From the NCBI GenBank assembly GCA_000733415.1, contig KL662192.1, positions 582,823 through 646,822 of the forward strand: a stretch of DNA of 64,000 nucleotides, read 5' to 3'. The translations under genes and the position numbers were made by a program. A model generated the notes under the pieces. The model saw only the letters and a program-made list of their open reading frames with translations, made no database searches and had not been told where the DNA came from. Every line of letters begins with the position of its first letter. Positions within the stretch are counted from its first letter, which is position 1. This stretch comes from [Leptolyngbya] sp. JSC-1. Its GTDB lineage: Bacteria > Cyanobacteriota > Cyanobacteriia > Elainellales > Elainellaceae. Below are positions 25,937-35,165 of this stretch, one piece after another.

Positions 25937-26536
25937 TCAGCTTTGTGAAAGCGCTGCTTTAAACATCAGAACCGCTTCTAGCCAGTCGGTTTCGCCTACT
26001 AAAACGCATTGGGTCAGTAGGTCAAAATCTAATGCTGCTAATTCAGAGATTTGACTTTTGTAGATTCTGGTGTATCCGTTGTCTCCCAAGCGGTAAAGGG
26101 TGAAAAGCCCGTCTTCCCAGAACCAAACTTCAGGTACTCCTAACGCTTGATACCGTTTCAATTTTGTGGCAGAACCGCTGGTAAAAATCACTTCAATCGA
26201 TAAATCCGGGATCGGTTTAGCATTTCCAAAGCAGTAGGATTCGTCTGCTTGGGCAGAGGCTATCCCTTCCTGCTCCTGGGTGACCGCTCCGGTAGGAACG
26301 ACCTTGATGCTCCAGTGCAGAAAGAATACTTCCAGCAGTGAGGCAATAATTTTTTTGAAAATTTCGTGCGATTGCCCCGGCATGAATAGCTCAACTACTC
26401 CTTCGTAAAAGGATAATCGCACACCTGGAGAGCCTTCCAAACCTTTCTGAATGTGTTTGAACTGTTCCCAAGTGCGGTCGTAGTAAACAGTTACCTTGTC
26501 TTCTGAAGATCTGGGTTGCTGAAGTACCTGAATCAT
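25937..26536 (-). CDS. Uma2 family endonuclease-like protein
   Basis: This 199-residue protein (ATG at 26536 preceded by AAGGAGAT) has the PD-(D/E)XK-like Uma2/DUF820 pattern: VTVYYDRTWEQF, GVVELFMPG, KPIPDLSIEVIFTSG (Asp then Glu) and VPEVWFWEDG. Uma2 proteins are abundant in cyanobacteria, and their biological role is unclear. It converges with the SGNH-like gene and has no obvious partner. Confidence 0.85.
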   Translation of the reverse strand: MIQVLQQPRSSEDKVTVYYDRTWEQFKHIQKGLEGSPGVRLSFYEGVVELFMPGQSHEIFKKIIASLLEVFFLHWSIKVVPTGAVTQEQEGIASAQADESYCFGNAKPIPDLSIEVIFTSGSATKLKRYQALGVPEVWFWEDGLFTLYRLGDNGYTRIYKSQISELAALDFDLLTQCVLVGETDWLEAVLMFKAALSQS

Positions 26537-26646
26537 GGCGATCTCCTTATCCATGCCGTTACTAACTTGGGTAACTGCCGATCGTGAGGGCGTGAAACTC
26601 TACCTCTGAACATGCACCCAACTATTTCTCTAACGCAAAACTTCCC

Positions 26647-29223
26647 CTAACGCAAATAGGCTGGCGGCGTCGAGGTGGTAATCAGCGGTAGGGTTACAGT
26701 AAAGGTGGCTCCTTGGTTTTCGCCCGGACTCTCGACCCGAATTTCGCCTCCGTGTAGTTCCACCAACTGCTGCACAATCGCTAGTCCCAAGCCTAGACCG
26801 CCGTGCTTACGAGTGATGGAGCTATCGGCCTGACGAAAGTAGTCGAAAATATAGGGCAGTACCTCGGCTCGAATCCCCTGGCCTGTATCGCTGACTCGGA
26901 TCTCTGCCTGATCCTGGTTCTGCTCTAAGTGAATCTCAACTCGGCCTCCGGCAGGGGTGAACTTGACCGCATTTGCCAGCAGATTTTCCACGATTTGCTT
27001 GAGACGGTCGCTATCCCCTAGGACGGCACCAATGGCATCGGCGCAATGGGCTGTTATTTGAATCGACTTGGCTGTTGCTTCAGATTGCACGGTTTGAAGT
27101 GCAGCTTGAATCACCGCAGTTAAATCGACTGGCTGTTTATTCAGTAGCAGCTTGCCCCGCATCAGCCGAGAAATGTCGAGCAGGTTCTCGATCAGTTGAC
27201 TTTGCAGTCTGGCATTGCGCGCGATGGTTTCTAAGGCGCGATTGGTGATGGTTTCGTTGAATTGGCGCGCTCGCAGAGCCTCGGCCCAACCCAGAATCGA
27301 GTTGAGGGGTGTGCGCAGCTCGTGGGAGACAATGGCTAAAAATTCGTCCTTCAGCCGATTGGCCTGTTCCAACTCCTCGGCCTGTCGTTGAAGGGCATTG
27401 AGGGCAATCTGAAGTTCCCGGCGACGCAGACTAACTTCCTCGACCAAGGCTTCCAAATTGTGGCTTTGGCTAGCCAGTTCCTGTTGCAGCAAATCGCGGA
27501 CTCGCTTTAGCGCCACCAAGTTACCAATCCGGGCCTTTAGTTCTTCCACCGAAAATGGCTTCATCAGGTAGTCTTGTGCCCCTTGCCGCAACAGTTGCAC
27601 CCGCAATTCATCGTCGGTCTTGGCCGTTAGTATCACTACGGGGGTATGGTCCAATTCGGGATGGGTGCGGAGTTGCTGAACCATCTGCTCACCGCTGAGC
27701 TGGGGCATCATCACATCACTGACAATCAGGTCGGGCTGCAGGGCAACGGCTTGCTCCAGGCCAGCTTGTCCGTTGGTGGCGGTGGCGGTGCGATACTCGC
27801 TGGCTAGGGTCATCGTGATGAATTGCTGCATCTCTAGGTTGTCTTCAACCACCAAAACCAGCGGTTTGCTAGTGGGCGACTCCTGGCTGGGTGGCTCGGT
27901 TGCACGCACGGTAAGTTCCTCAACGAGCAGGTCGGCCATTTCGGTAGCAGGTCCCCAGTCCCCGGCTGAGGTGGCTATGGTGATGCCAGTGATGCCGGCG
28001 GGTGGTTGCAGCGGTAGCTCCACGGTAAAGCAGGCACCACCAATTGGCGCATCGTTCACCGTAATCGTGCCGCCCTGGAGTTCAACAAATTCCTTGGCAA
28101 TCGCTAACCCCAAACCCGTCCCCCCGAAGCGACGAGTGGTTCCCCCTTCGCCCTGACTAAACCGTTCAAAGATGGTTTCCCGAAGTTCTATCGGCACTCC
28201 CGGACCGCTATCTTCAACAGTGAGTATGGCTAGGTTAGAGGATGGGGCTGAATTTAGCGTGCAGCAAATGGTGCCGCCATCGGGAGTAAATTTGAAAGCA
28301 TTGGATAGCAGGTTGAGCAACACGCGCTGAAGTTTAGCTGCATCTGCTTGGGCCAACAGCGACTCTGGGACTTCCAGTCTAAAGTCAAGCTGCTTTTCCT
28401 GAGCCAATCCATCGAAATTAGCGGCTGTGAGGCATACCAGTTGAGCTAGGTCAATTTGCTGGTACTCTAGCGTCATCTTGCCTGCTTCTAGCTTGGAGAC
28501 ATCGAGCAGGTCATTTACCTGCTTTAGCAACAGGCGGGCATTGCGTTTGATCAGTTCTAGAGCCTGCTGGTGCTCTGGATGCAGTCCTGCTTGGTGCAGC
28601 AGCTTGTCCACCGGACCGAGAATCAAGGTTAACGGCGTTCGCAACTCATGGCTGACATTGGCAAAAAACTGAGTCTTGAGCTGGTCTACTTCTTGGAGTT
28701 GAGTGTTTAGGGTAGCAAGCTTGTGATTGGCCGCTTCTAAATGCCGCCGCCGTTCTTCCGAAAGTTTGGCTGCTTCTACCAAGTTCAGTGCTTTGGGCAC
28801 TAAGGCCGGCAAGACCACCGCCGTAGCCACCGAGGCCACCGCCGTGACCACCTTCAAGGCTCCAGACAACCAGTAGGTCGGATACCACAAGGTCCACACC
28901 TCCATGAAGTGGGTACTGCCACAGGCAACAATGAAGGTGCCAAAGGCCAAAAACATCCAGTGAAACGGAATTTCTCGGCGAGTGCGGTAGACCAGGTAGG
29001 CCAGCGTTGCCGAGATTGCCACATAGGCCAGGGCAATCAAGGAGTCGGAAATTACATGCAGCCATACCAGTTCCGGCTTCCAGAGGTAACAATGCCCGTG
29101 CGGCATAAAGCCGTTTGCGCTCAGCAGCAGATTCCACCAATCTGAAAACGCCATCAGCAGAGCAAGAGTAACGCCAAACACTCCTGCCCCCAAGCCCAGG
29201 TCTCGTTGGTTAATCCCAATCAT
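26647..29223 (-). CDS. Hybrid histidine kinase with ethylene-receptor-like (ETR1) membrane domain
   Basis: This 858-residue protein (ATG at 29223; a GTG precedes it) has an N-terminal TM helix, then three TMs that align with the ETR1 ethylene-binding domain: ISDSLIALAY (D60, Y67 equal ETR1 D25, Y32) and FIVACGSTHFMEVW with Cys101 and His105 matching the copper ligands Cys65 and His69. ETR1 Pro36 is Ser71 here. Then follow HisKA (H192), HATPase (about 290-405), receiver (about 455-575, D503), a second HisKA (H634) and a second HATPase (about 735-850). Two kinase modules in one chain are unusual. Ethylene binding is inferred from the ligand pair only. Confidence 0.88.
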   Translation of the reverse strand: MIGINQRDLGLGAGVFGVTLALLMAFSDWWNLLLSANGFMPHGHCYLWKPELVWLHVISDSLIALAYVAISATLAYLVYRTRREIPFHWMFLAFGTFIVACGSTHFMEVWTLWYPTYWLSGALKVVTAVASVATAVVLPALVPKALNLVEAAKLSEERRRHLEAANHKLATLNTQLQEVDQLKTQFFANVSHELRTPLTLILGPVDKLLHQAGLHPEHQQALELIKRNARLLLKQVNDLLDVSKLEAGKMTLEYQQIDLAQLVCLTAANFDGLAQEKQLDFRLEVPESLLAQADAAKLQRVLLNLLSNAFKFTPDGGTICCTLNSAPSSNLAILTVEDSGPGVPIELRETIFERFSQGEGGTTRRFGGTGLGLAIAKEFVELQGGTITVNDAPIGGACFTVELPLQPPAGITGITIATSAGDWGPATEMADLLVEELTVRATEPPSQESPTSKPLVLVVEDNLEMQQFITMTLASEYRTATATNGQAGLEQAVALQPDLIVSDVMMPQLSGEQMVQQLRTHPELDHTPVVILTAKTDDELRVQLLRQGAQDYLMKPFSVEELKARIGNLVALKRVRDLLQQELASQSHNLEALVEEVSLRRRELQIALNALQRQAEELEQANRLKDEFLAIVSHELRTPLNSILGWAEALRARQFNETITNRALETIARNARLQSQLIENLLDISRLMRGKLLLNKQPVDLTAVIQAALQTVQSEATAKSIQITAHCADAIGAVLGDSDRLKQIVENLLANAVKFTPAGGRVEIHLEQNQDQAEIRVSDTGQGIRAEVLPYIFDYFRQADSSITRKHGGLGLGLAIVQQLVELHGGEIRVESPGENQGATFTVTLPLITTSTPPAYLR

Positions 29224-29382
29224 CACGTTTGCAATTATCAGCCAAACTCAGTTTAGTCTGTAACTATTTTGACTGGTAATGGCAAGATTAGCCTCATCCG
29301 AATTGATAGTTGATTGTAAGGGGGGCAAGGGGAGCCTATCATAGCCGAATTCAGCAACACCCAGCTAGCTTCACTGCTTCTC

Positions 29383-29592
29383 CTAGCGAGAACCACCTGG
29401 AGATCTTCTGATTATGATCGGATGCTGGTCAGTATTATCAGCCAGTATTCGCTGAGCCGTCAGCACTAAATCAGTTACAGACTGCAAAGATTGGGGCTGA
29501 ATCAGCAATCCCTTTCGTAGCTGACAGCTCGACAAAGACAAAATTGTGGGCAACAGTAGCACTACAAGTAATACCCCACTAAACAGACGCAT
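29383..29592 (-). CDS. Small lipoprotein
   Basis: This 69-residue protein starts MRLFSGVLLVVLLLPTILS followed by LSSC, a signal peptide with a lipobox. The ATG is preceded by AAAGGAGAATTCCC, a strong Shine-Dalgarno site. The mature part is about 48 polar residues without a known family. It lies upstream of, and in the same orientation as, the hybrid kinase gene, 156 bases before it. Confidence 0.6.
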   Translation of the reverse strand: MRLFSGVLLVVLLLPTILSLSSCQLRKGLLIQPQSLQSVTDLVLTAQRILADNTDQHPIIIRRSPGGSR

Positions 29593-30098
29593 GGGAATTC
29601 TCCTTTGCGTGACGATTTACAGCAACTCAAACGGCAGCTAAAACAGCAGTTAAAACAGCAGTTAAAACGGTGCTAAAACGGGGTTTCTGCTTTGTTTCAG
29701 CTCAAGCGGCTATGATTTTGGTAAGCAAAATTAATGAATGAGGAGAAACCTACTGGAGTTTTGATAATTCATCAAACTCTAGAGTGAAAGCAGTTCGAGA
29801 ACAACAATGGTAACGAAATATCGCAATCAATAAGAACAGTAGATTGAATGCACTGTGAGGAATCGATTTACATTCATACAGTACCGAACAAAAAGCTCAT
29901 ATTGTCTTAGGAATTTCAAGACAATTGAATAATTTAATTCAAAACGATCAGGTTTCTAATTCAAGAAATTGAAAAAATTCATTTTCTTGAATTTTCAAAT
30001 ATTTATACGTTACGATTTCTGTTTTGAATTTCTCAGATCTTTTCTAACTAGAGAAACTCAAGCTATGCTGCTAATAGCAGAGCTGACTTTAGCAAGCT
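29593..30098. other. AT-rich spacer, 506 bases
   Basis: No gene was seen; a short open frame 29969-30166 runs into the next gene in another frame. AAACAGCAGTTA-type direct repeats lie at 29636-29682. The AT-richness from 29700 onward contrasts with the flanks and marks the start of the NTPase block. Confidence 0.5.
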
Positions 30099-32573
30099 AT
30101 GAATTCCACAGAAATATCAGAATTGATTCAAGTTGCCGATGCCCAGATCCATGCCAAGCAAGGTAGATCTCTGACGCTCCAGCAAAAAGAAATCCTGCGG
30201 CAAGCTCTAGGGGGAAAACGGCTGAAGCACATTACGATTGAAGGATATTCTGATTTGACCGTGCAGCAGCTCTATTGCCCAGAACTTTGGAAACTGCTTT
30301 CAGAAGCGACTAATCAAAAAGTCAGCATCAGAACCGTTGCTCTAGTGCTGAGGAACTTGAAAGAACAATCCGTTGGGTTAGAGCCTAGTGCGGCTGAGCT
30401 TACAACCCATTCGTTACCTACTGAGGTTTTCCCAGCTCATTCTTCAACTCCTTCCACCCGTGATTCCGCCCATCAGTCCGCAGAGGTTCCTCCTCGTTCT
30501 TCTACCAAGCCCTCCAATCCAGCCTCCTCCCGAGTTCGCCACAACTTGCCCACTCCTACCTATAGTCGATTTGTGGGGCGAGAATCCGAAATTGCTAAAC
30601 TGCTAGAGCTACTCTCGCCTCGACACGGTGCCCATTTGATCAGCATTGATGGCATTGGCGGCGTTGGTAAAACTAGCCTAGTCGTCGAAGTCGCCTATCG
30701 CTGTTTGCAAGCCAGCCAAAATTTCGACGAAACTTTCCAAGGCTTTCCCAGCTTTGATGTCATCATTTTCACCTCGGCCAAACAGCACCTGCTCACATGC
30801 TTCAGTCTGCTGCCCCGCATCAGCAAACCCCATCGCACGCTGCAAGACATCTTTCGGCAAATTGCTCGCACACTAGGTAATATCGAGATCACTGGCATTA
30901 ATCTGGAGGATCAAATTGAGCGGTTGCAAGATGCCCTATCGACCGTCAGGACGCTACTGATCGTTGATAACTTAGAAACCGTTGAGAATCAACAGGATGT
31001 TTTATCCTTCCTGTATCACGATCTGCCCCCCACTGTGAAAGCGGTCATTACAACCCGCAGGCAAGGCGTCTTCGTGCCACTGCGGCTATCAGCCCTATCC
31101 GCATCAGAAGCATTGCAGCTCATTCAGCATGAGGCAGACGAAAAAGGCGTGCATCTAACTCAAGACGAATGCGAGACCTTGTACCAGCGCACGGGCGGAA
31201 TTCCGGTTGCAATTTACTATGCCATCGGTCAAATGGTGAGCTGCTATTCGGTGCAATATGTCCTGGAACAACTCTCTCAGTCTAGCAATGACGTAACTCG
31301 TTTTTGTTTTGAGCACTCCGTTGCGCTTGTGCGACAGCAGCCAGCTCATTTTATTTTGATGGCTTTGACTTTTTTTGCTTCACCAATTCAGCGGCAAACC
31401 CTGCTAGAGGTAGCATTGCCGCAGGAAAATTCAACAGCGGCTTCTAGTCATACAGAAGAACCATTTGCCCAACTCCAAGAGCTATCGCTCGTGTTGCAGT
31501 CCCAGGACGGCTATAGTCTGTTGCCCCTGACCCGTGAGTATGTAATGGCCGAATTGCCAGCTTATCCAGAATTTGAGCAGGCCGCACGCGAGCGCTGGGT
31601 CAACTGGTGCCTCAAGCTGGTACAACGCTATGGTGGGCAGAGCCGCTTTGACTGGCAGACGCAAAATGATGTTTTAGAAGCAGAATGGTCAAACATTCAA
31701 ACCGTGCTGGATTGGTGCCTGCATCAAGAGCGGTACGAGGATCTATGTAAATTCTGGCAGTATTTGGATGCTCATATTTATTTACAAGGATCTCGTCAAG
31801 ATCGGCTGAAGTGTTGGGGTGAGCAGTTGGAATGGATGGACTGGCTGATCCAAATGGCAAAATCGCGAGATCCGGCCCTTGCGATCAAAATCATGGCTAG
31901 TCGCGGTTGGATTTACACAACGATCGGACAACCTGATGGATTGGCAGAAGCAGAGCGGCTCTACATAGAAGCATGGTCGCTTAATCAAACCCTTGCCCAG
32001 AGCCTCGATCAACAGCAGCGCAGTTTGGATCTGGCTGTGAATCTGCTGGTGCTACGAGTTCATCAAGGCCAGACAGAAATGCAGCCTTGGCTCGATCATG
32101 CCCTGATGCTGCTAAAGCAGGATAGCATCCCCGAGTCTAAACGCGCTCTACACCTGAGCCGGATTCGCTATTACCAAGGCAGAGCCAGCTTCACACTGGG
32201 AGACTATGCTCAGTCGGAGACATACTTTTTAGAAGCCGTAAAATGTGCCCAAGCCATTAACTGGCAGAAAGTGATTCATCGTTCTCGTAATTGGTTAGCC
32301 GATATCGCTACCCATCGCGGAGATTATGCAACGGCTGCCCAGATCCTGCAGGAAGAATGCCGTAGTGCTGAAGTGAGTCACGACATCTATCAAAGCGCTT
32401 GCTGTCAGCAATCCCTGGCCCAATTGGCACACATTCAAAACCAGCCAGAAGACGCCCGACGATGGGCATTGCAAGCATTAGATAATTTCGAAAAATTAAG
32501 CATGGATGCAGAAGCGGATGCTATCAGGACACTGCTACAAACCCTAGCTAAAAGTGCTCCCTCACCAGTGTAG
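30099..32573 (+). CDS. HTH-NB-ARC-TPR ATPase (STAND type, vMAP-like N-terminus)
   Basis: This 824-residue protein has an N-terminal HTH-like domain (about 1-90; LTLQQKEILRQALGGK, then YCPELWKLLSEATNQ) of the type found on vWA-MoxR-associated proteins. A Ser/Thr/Pro-rich linker and the FVGRE box lead to an NB-ARC NTPase with P-loop GIGGVGKTSLV (about 184-194), Walker B TLLIVDNLE, and VITTRR sensor and GGIP motifs. The C-terminal half is TPR-like helical (about 560-815). STAND proteins of this build act as switches in signalling or immunity. No separate effector domain is visible. It opens the block of three ATPases. Confidence 0.8.
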   Translation: MNSTEISELIQVADAQIHAKQGRSLTLQQKEILRQALGGKRLKHITIEGYSDLTVQQLYCPELWKLLSEATNQKVSIRTVALVLRNLKEQSVGLEPSAAELTTHSLPTEVFPAHSSTPSTRDSAHQSAEVPPRSSTKPSNPASSRVRHNLPTPTYSRFVGRESEIAKLLELLSPRHGAHLISIDGIGGVGKTSLVVEVAYRCLQASQNFDETFQGFPSFDVIIFTSAKQHLLTCFSLLPRISKPHRTLQDIFRQIARTLGNIEITGINLEDQIERLQDALSTVRTLLIVDNLETVENQQDVLSFLYHDLPPTVKAVITTRRQGVFVPLRLSALSASEALQLIQHEADEKGVHLTQDECETLYQRTGGIPVAIYYAIGQMVSCYSVQYVLEQLSQSSNDVTRFCFEHSVALVRQQPAHFILMALTFFASPIQRQTLLEVALPQENSTAASSHTEEPFAQLQELSLVLQSQDGYSLLPLTREYVMAELPAYPEFEQAARERWVNWCLKLVQRYGGQSRFDWQTQNDVLEAEWSNIQTVLDWCLHQERYEDLCKFWQYLDAHIYLQGSRQDRLKCWGEQLEWMDWLIQMAKSRDPALAIKIMASRGWIYTTIGQPDGLAEAERLYIEAWSLNQTLAQSLDQQQRSLDLAVNLLVLRVHQGQTEMQPWLDHALMLLKQDSIPESKRALHLSRIRYYQGRASFTLGDYAQSETYFLEAVKCAQAINWQKVIHRSRNWLADIATHRGDYATAAQILQEECRSAEVSHDIYQSACCQQSLAQLAHIQNQPEDARRWALQALDNFEKLSMDAEADAIRTLLQTLAKSAPSPV

Positions 32574-32601
32574 GTTGCCCAGATCAAAACGACTGCCCAG
32601 A

Positions 32602-33039
32602 TTAAAACGCCAATCGAACCACACAATTAGCAGGCTTGAGTGCATTCAGGCTAGCCCAGTTGAAATGCTGTTGAATCAGCGCTTTTGTGTAATTAAACCG
32701 CTCCAACCAGGAGCAACGATCTGCCTCTCCGCGTGTACCAAATCCATTCTCGTGGAGCAAATCAGCACCAAACAGGATTTGACAGTCTCGAACATACTGG
32801 TCTGTTTCCAAATGGGCATGCAGAACTGAGTCGGTTTCGCGATCAGGCACAAATTCTTGATCGGGATACTGTTGAAAGAGAAACAAAAACTGCTGGTACC
32901 GCACCATTGCCTGCTCAATTTGCTGATCGCTCCAACCCTCGGTTTGAGAAAGCCGTTGAGCAACGGGAGCTAGATCTACTTGTGCTAGCTTGTGAGAAAA
33001 TTGAGTATATTCTGCAAATCCAGTTGGAGTGGAGTTCAT
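32602..33039 (-). CDS. Glycine-rich-domain-protein-like (GRDP-like) protein
   Basis: This 145-residue soluble protein shows the family pattern: YQQFLFLFQQYPDQEFVPDRETDSVLHAHLETDQYVRDCQILFG, with spaced D-x-x-LHAH-x3-D-x6-DC. This is the conserved core (PF07173-like) shared by bacterial and plant GRDP proteins; the role is unknown, though His/Asp/Cys could bind metal. It converges with the NB-ARC gene (28 bases apart). Its upstream region carries the element shared with the parvulin-like gene at 39697. Confidence 0.72.
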   Translation of the reverse strand: MNSTPTGFAEYTQFSHKLAQVDLAPVAQRLSQTEGWSDQQIEQAMVRYQQFLFLFQQYPDQEFVPDRETDSVLHAHLETDQYVRDCQILFGADLLHENGFGTRGEADRCSWLERFNYTKALIQQHFNWASLNALKPANCVVRLAF

Positions 33040-33070
33040 AAGGCTTTCCCTGTGTGATGTGTTTCGATGT

Positions 33071-33121
33071 TTTCATCAAAACTCTGGACTCATTTTGATG
33101 CAAGCCTCACTTAAGCCTCAG
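33071..33121 (-). promoter_or_regulatory. Shared upstream element, copy 1
   Basis: This stretch contains the core AAGCCTCACTTAAGCCTCA and flanking ATCAAA, CTCTGGACTCA and TTTG blocks that recur at 39732-39782, about 42 of 50 positions identical by eye. Read on the coding strand, it has TGAGGCTTAAG direct repeats about 65 bases before the start codon, a fitting distance for an activator or response-regulator site. Confidence 0.6.
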
Positions 33122-33255
33122 TCAACTCGTTGATTGGCTCTTAGATCAGCCTCAGATCATCTTCAGCCACTGCCAACATTCTCAGAGGATGATTGAAAAA
33201 TGATGAGCTGTGAGTTTAGGCTTCTACGGCTCTCGCCTATCCTCCTTTTCTGCGA

Positions 33256-33317
33256 GGCTACCAAAGTTACAGCAACTCCACGATTCATACCTCTATTCAC
33301 CTCTATTCAGCAACGCC
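33256..33317. repeat. Dispersed intergenic repeat, copy B
   Basis: This is the counterpart of 1376-1428, with CCTCTATTCA duplicated inside. It has the same order of blocks: GGCTACCAA, GTTACAGCAAC, CCAC, ATTCAT, CTATTCAGCAACGCC. Confidence 0.7.
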
Positions 33318-33392
33318 ATCAGGAAACGATTGCTGTCTGACTGTAGTTAAGGCCAATCTGTTGACATTGCGGCAGGAGACTATAAACTGATT

Positions 33393-33510
33393 GACTAAAA
33401 GCTTGATTAAAAAGCTTGATTAAAAAGCTTGATTAAAAAGCTTGATTAAAAAGCTTGATTAAAAAGCTTGATTAAAAAGTTTGACTAAAAAGCTTGACTG
33501 GGGGCTTGAC
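33393..33510. repeat. 13-base tandem array (GCTTGATTAAAAA)
   Basis: Copies begin at 33401, 33414, 33427, 33440, 33453, 33466, 33479 and 33492, with a last degenerate copy at 33504. The central units are identical. The array lies about 210 bases upstream of the HTH-AAA gene. Confidence 0.9.
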
Positions 33511-33719
33511 TAGAAAACTGGCTAAAAGCAAATCATGCGTGCAGGCCAGATCAAGGCCAAAAAATTAAGACTAAAATAAGTGAGTTCTGACCTGTTTGAC
33601 TGTAGGGCAATTGCCCAGTCAACGTCTGCGAAAAGGAATATTCATGAAAGTATCTTTTATATCAATCTAATTGTTTTAACTACTGAATAGCTAGTTAAGA
33701 GTTAGTCAAAGGCAGGGTG

Positions 33720-35009
33720 ATGATGAACAAGCAGGAAAGGAATAGAAACAGCATTCCAGCCTCCATTGACGGACTTGAGCGGATCAAGGCTGAGATGGCA
33801 AAGCGAGGATGGCGACGAGAAGATTTAGTCGAACAGGCGCAAGTCTCTAAGGCAACGGTTGATCGGTTTTTTGCAATGAAGAATGTGGATGCTTCAACCG
33901 TTGAATCCATCGCCGAGGTATTGGATTTATCGATGGAAACGATTGTGGACGCCAACGTTATCGCCCCACCAGCCAGCTACGAATTTTATATTCGCCGCAC
34001 TGAAGAAGAAGCCCGATGTTACGCCGCCCTACAGAAGCCAGGAGCAATTGTGCGAGTCAAGGGGCCGCAGTTGATGGGCAAAACCCTATTCCTGAATGAA
34101 GTACTCACCAAACTCAGCCAGCGCATTGATTTCCGTAAGGTAGAACTAGACATTGATCGACAGGTGCTCACTAATACAGAAGCTTTCTTCAAATGGCTCT
34201 GTGTGTCGGTCAGTATTGAACTAGATTTGCCGGTCAAGCTCGATGTCTACTGGTTAGATGAGCTAACGCCCAGCCAAAAGATTACTAATTATTTTCAAAA
34301 ATATGTGCTGACGGAAATGGCTAACCTGAATAGCTCCTTGCTGCTGGTTCTAGACCGGGTGGACCATATTTTTGAGAATCTCGATATTATGGACGAGTTT
34401 CGTGCTCTGCTGCGGAGCTGGGGTGACAAAGTGATCAAAGGCAGTACAGCCAGCCAGAAAATCTGGAGCCACTTTCGGCTAGTCACGGTTTATTCAACCG
34501 ATATTTACGGGTTATCGAATGATATCGATTACTCTCCTTTCACCTCGATTGGCACTGACGTTGAACTGTCAGAGTTTGATAACAACCAAATCGAGGAACT
34601 GGCCAGACGATACCGATTACGCTGGGAAAGCAATTATACCGACGAACTGGTAAAACTGGTGGGAGGGCATCCCTACTTGGTGGATACCGCCTTTCTCTAC
34701 ATCAAACATCAAAAAAAGGAAACAGACAAGGTGCTGAAACGCATCACGGAAACTGCTTGCACTCAAATTGGCATCTATACGAATCATCTGCTACAAATTA
34801 CCACAGCTCTGGAAAGCTGCGCCGAATTAAAATTTCAATTTAAAGAGATTGTTACGGTTAATGAAGCAATGCCCATCGCAGCAGTTGATGCCTTTAAGCT
34901 ATACAGCATGGGCTTAATCCGTCTGATTGACGCCTCTGAAAATGTTGCAGCGCCGCGATGTCATCTCTATCAACGATATTTCTATAACTATTTCAAGCGT
35001 CAGAGCTAG
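33720..35009 (+). CDS. HTH plus AAA-like ATPase
   Basis: This 429-residue protein has an N-terminal XRE-like helix-turn-helix (about 20-75; REDLVEQAQVSKATVDRFF) and an AAA-like (AAA_35) domain with P-loop GPQLMGKTLF (K121) and Walker B LLLVLDRVDHIF. Motifs further on, FTSIGTDVELSEF and GGHPYLVDTAF, are typical of this cyanobacterial ATPase family. It looks like a transcription-linked NTPase switch. Three consecutive possible starts exist (GTG 33717, ATG 33720, ATG 33723). The next gene carries the same ATPase type 156 bases downstream, so both may be transcribed together. Confidence 0.8.
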   Translation: MMNKQERNRNSIPASIDGLERIKAEMAKRGWRREDLVEQAQVSKATVDRFFAMKNVDASTVESIAEVLDLSMETIVDANVIAPPASYEFYIRRTEEEARCYAALQKPGAIVRVKGPQLMGKTLFLNEVLTKLSQRIDFRKVELDIDRQVLTNTEAFFKWLCVSVSIELDLPVKLDVYWLDELTPSQKITNYFQKYVLTEMANLNSSLLLVLDRVDHIFENLDIMDEFRALLRSWGDKVIKGSTASQKIWSHFRLVTVYSTDIYGLSNDIDYSPFTSIGTDVELSEFDNNQIEELARRYRLRWESNYTDELVKLVGGHPYLVDTAFLYIKHQKKETDKVLKRITETACTQIGIYTNHLLQITTALESCAELKFQFKEIVTVNEAMPIAAVDAFKLYSMGLIRLIDASENVAAPRCHLYQRYFYNYFKRQS

Positions 35010-35165
35010 ATGTGGATGGGTAGATGGGTAAATGGGTAGATGGCAGCTTCGTAGCAGTTGGGTGGATGGCAGACAGAGCAATGTTTATTATAAAGTGCTC
35101 TGGTTAGTAACCTTAGAATTTAGAATCGGCAGATTATTTATTCCCCATGGTTGGAATCAATACAG
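35010..35165. repeat. Spacer with GGGTAGAT-type array and 21-base dispersed repeat copy 2
   Basis: An imperfect TGGGTAGA/TGGGTAAA array lies at about 35013-35042. It is followed at 35089-35109 by TATAAAGTGCTC then TGGTTAGTA, one mismatch from 9224-9244. Confidence 0.6.

Larger units (their letters stand above)
33040..33719. other. Regulatory and repeat-rich spacer, 680 bases
   Basis: No gene was found. It holds the shared upstream element (33071-33121), copy B of the dispersed repeat (33256-33317), and a 13-base tandem array (33393-33510). It presumably holds the promoters of both divergent genes. Confidence 0.6.

Noticed and set aside
33401..33500. The 13-base array as a CRISPR array
   Set aside because: Units are contiguous without spacers, so it is a simple tandem repeat.
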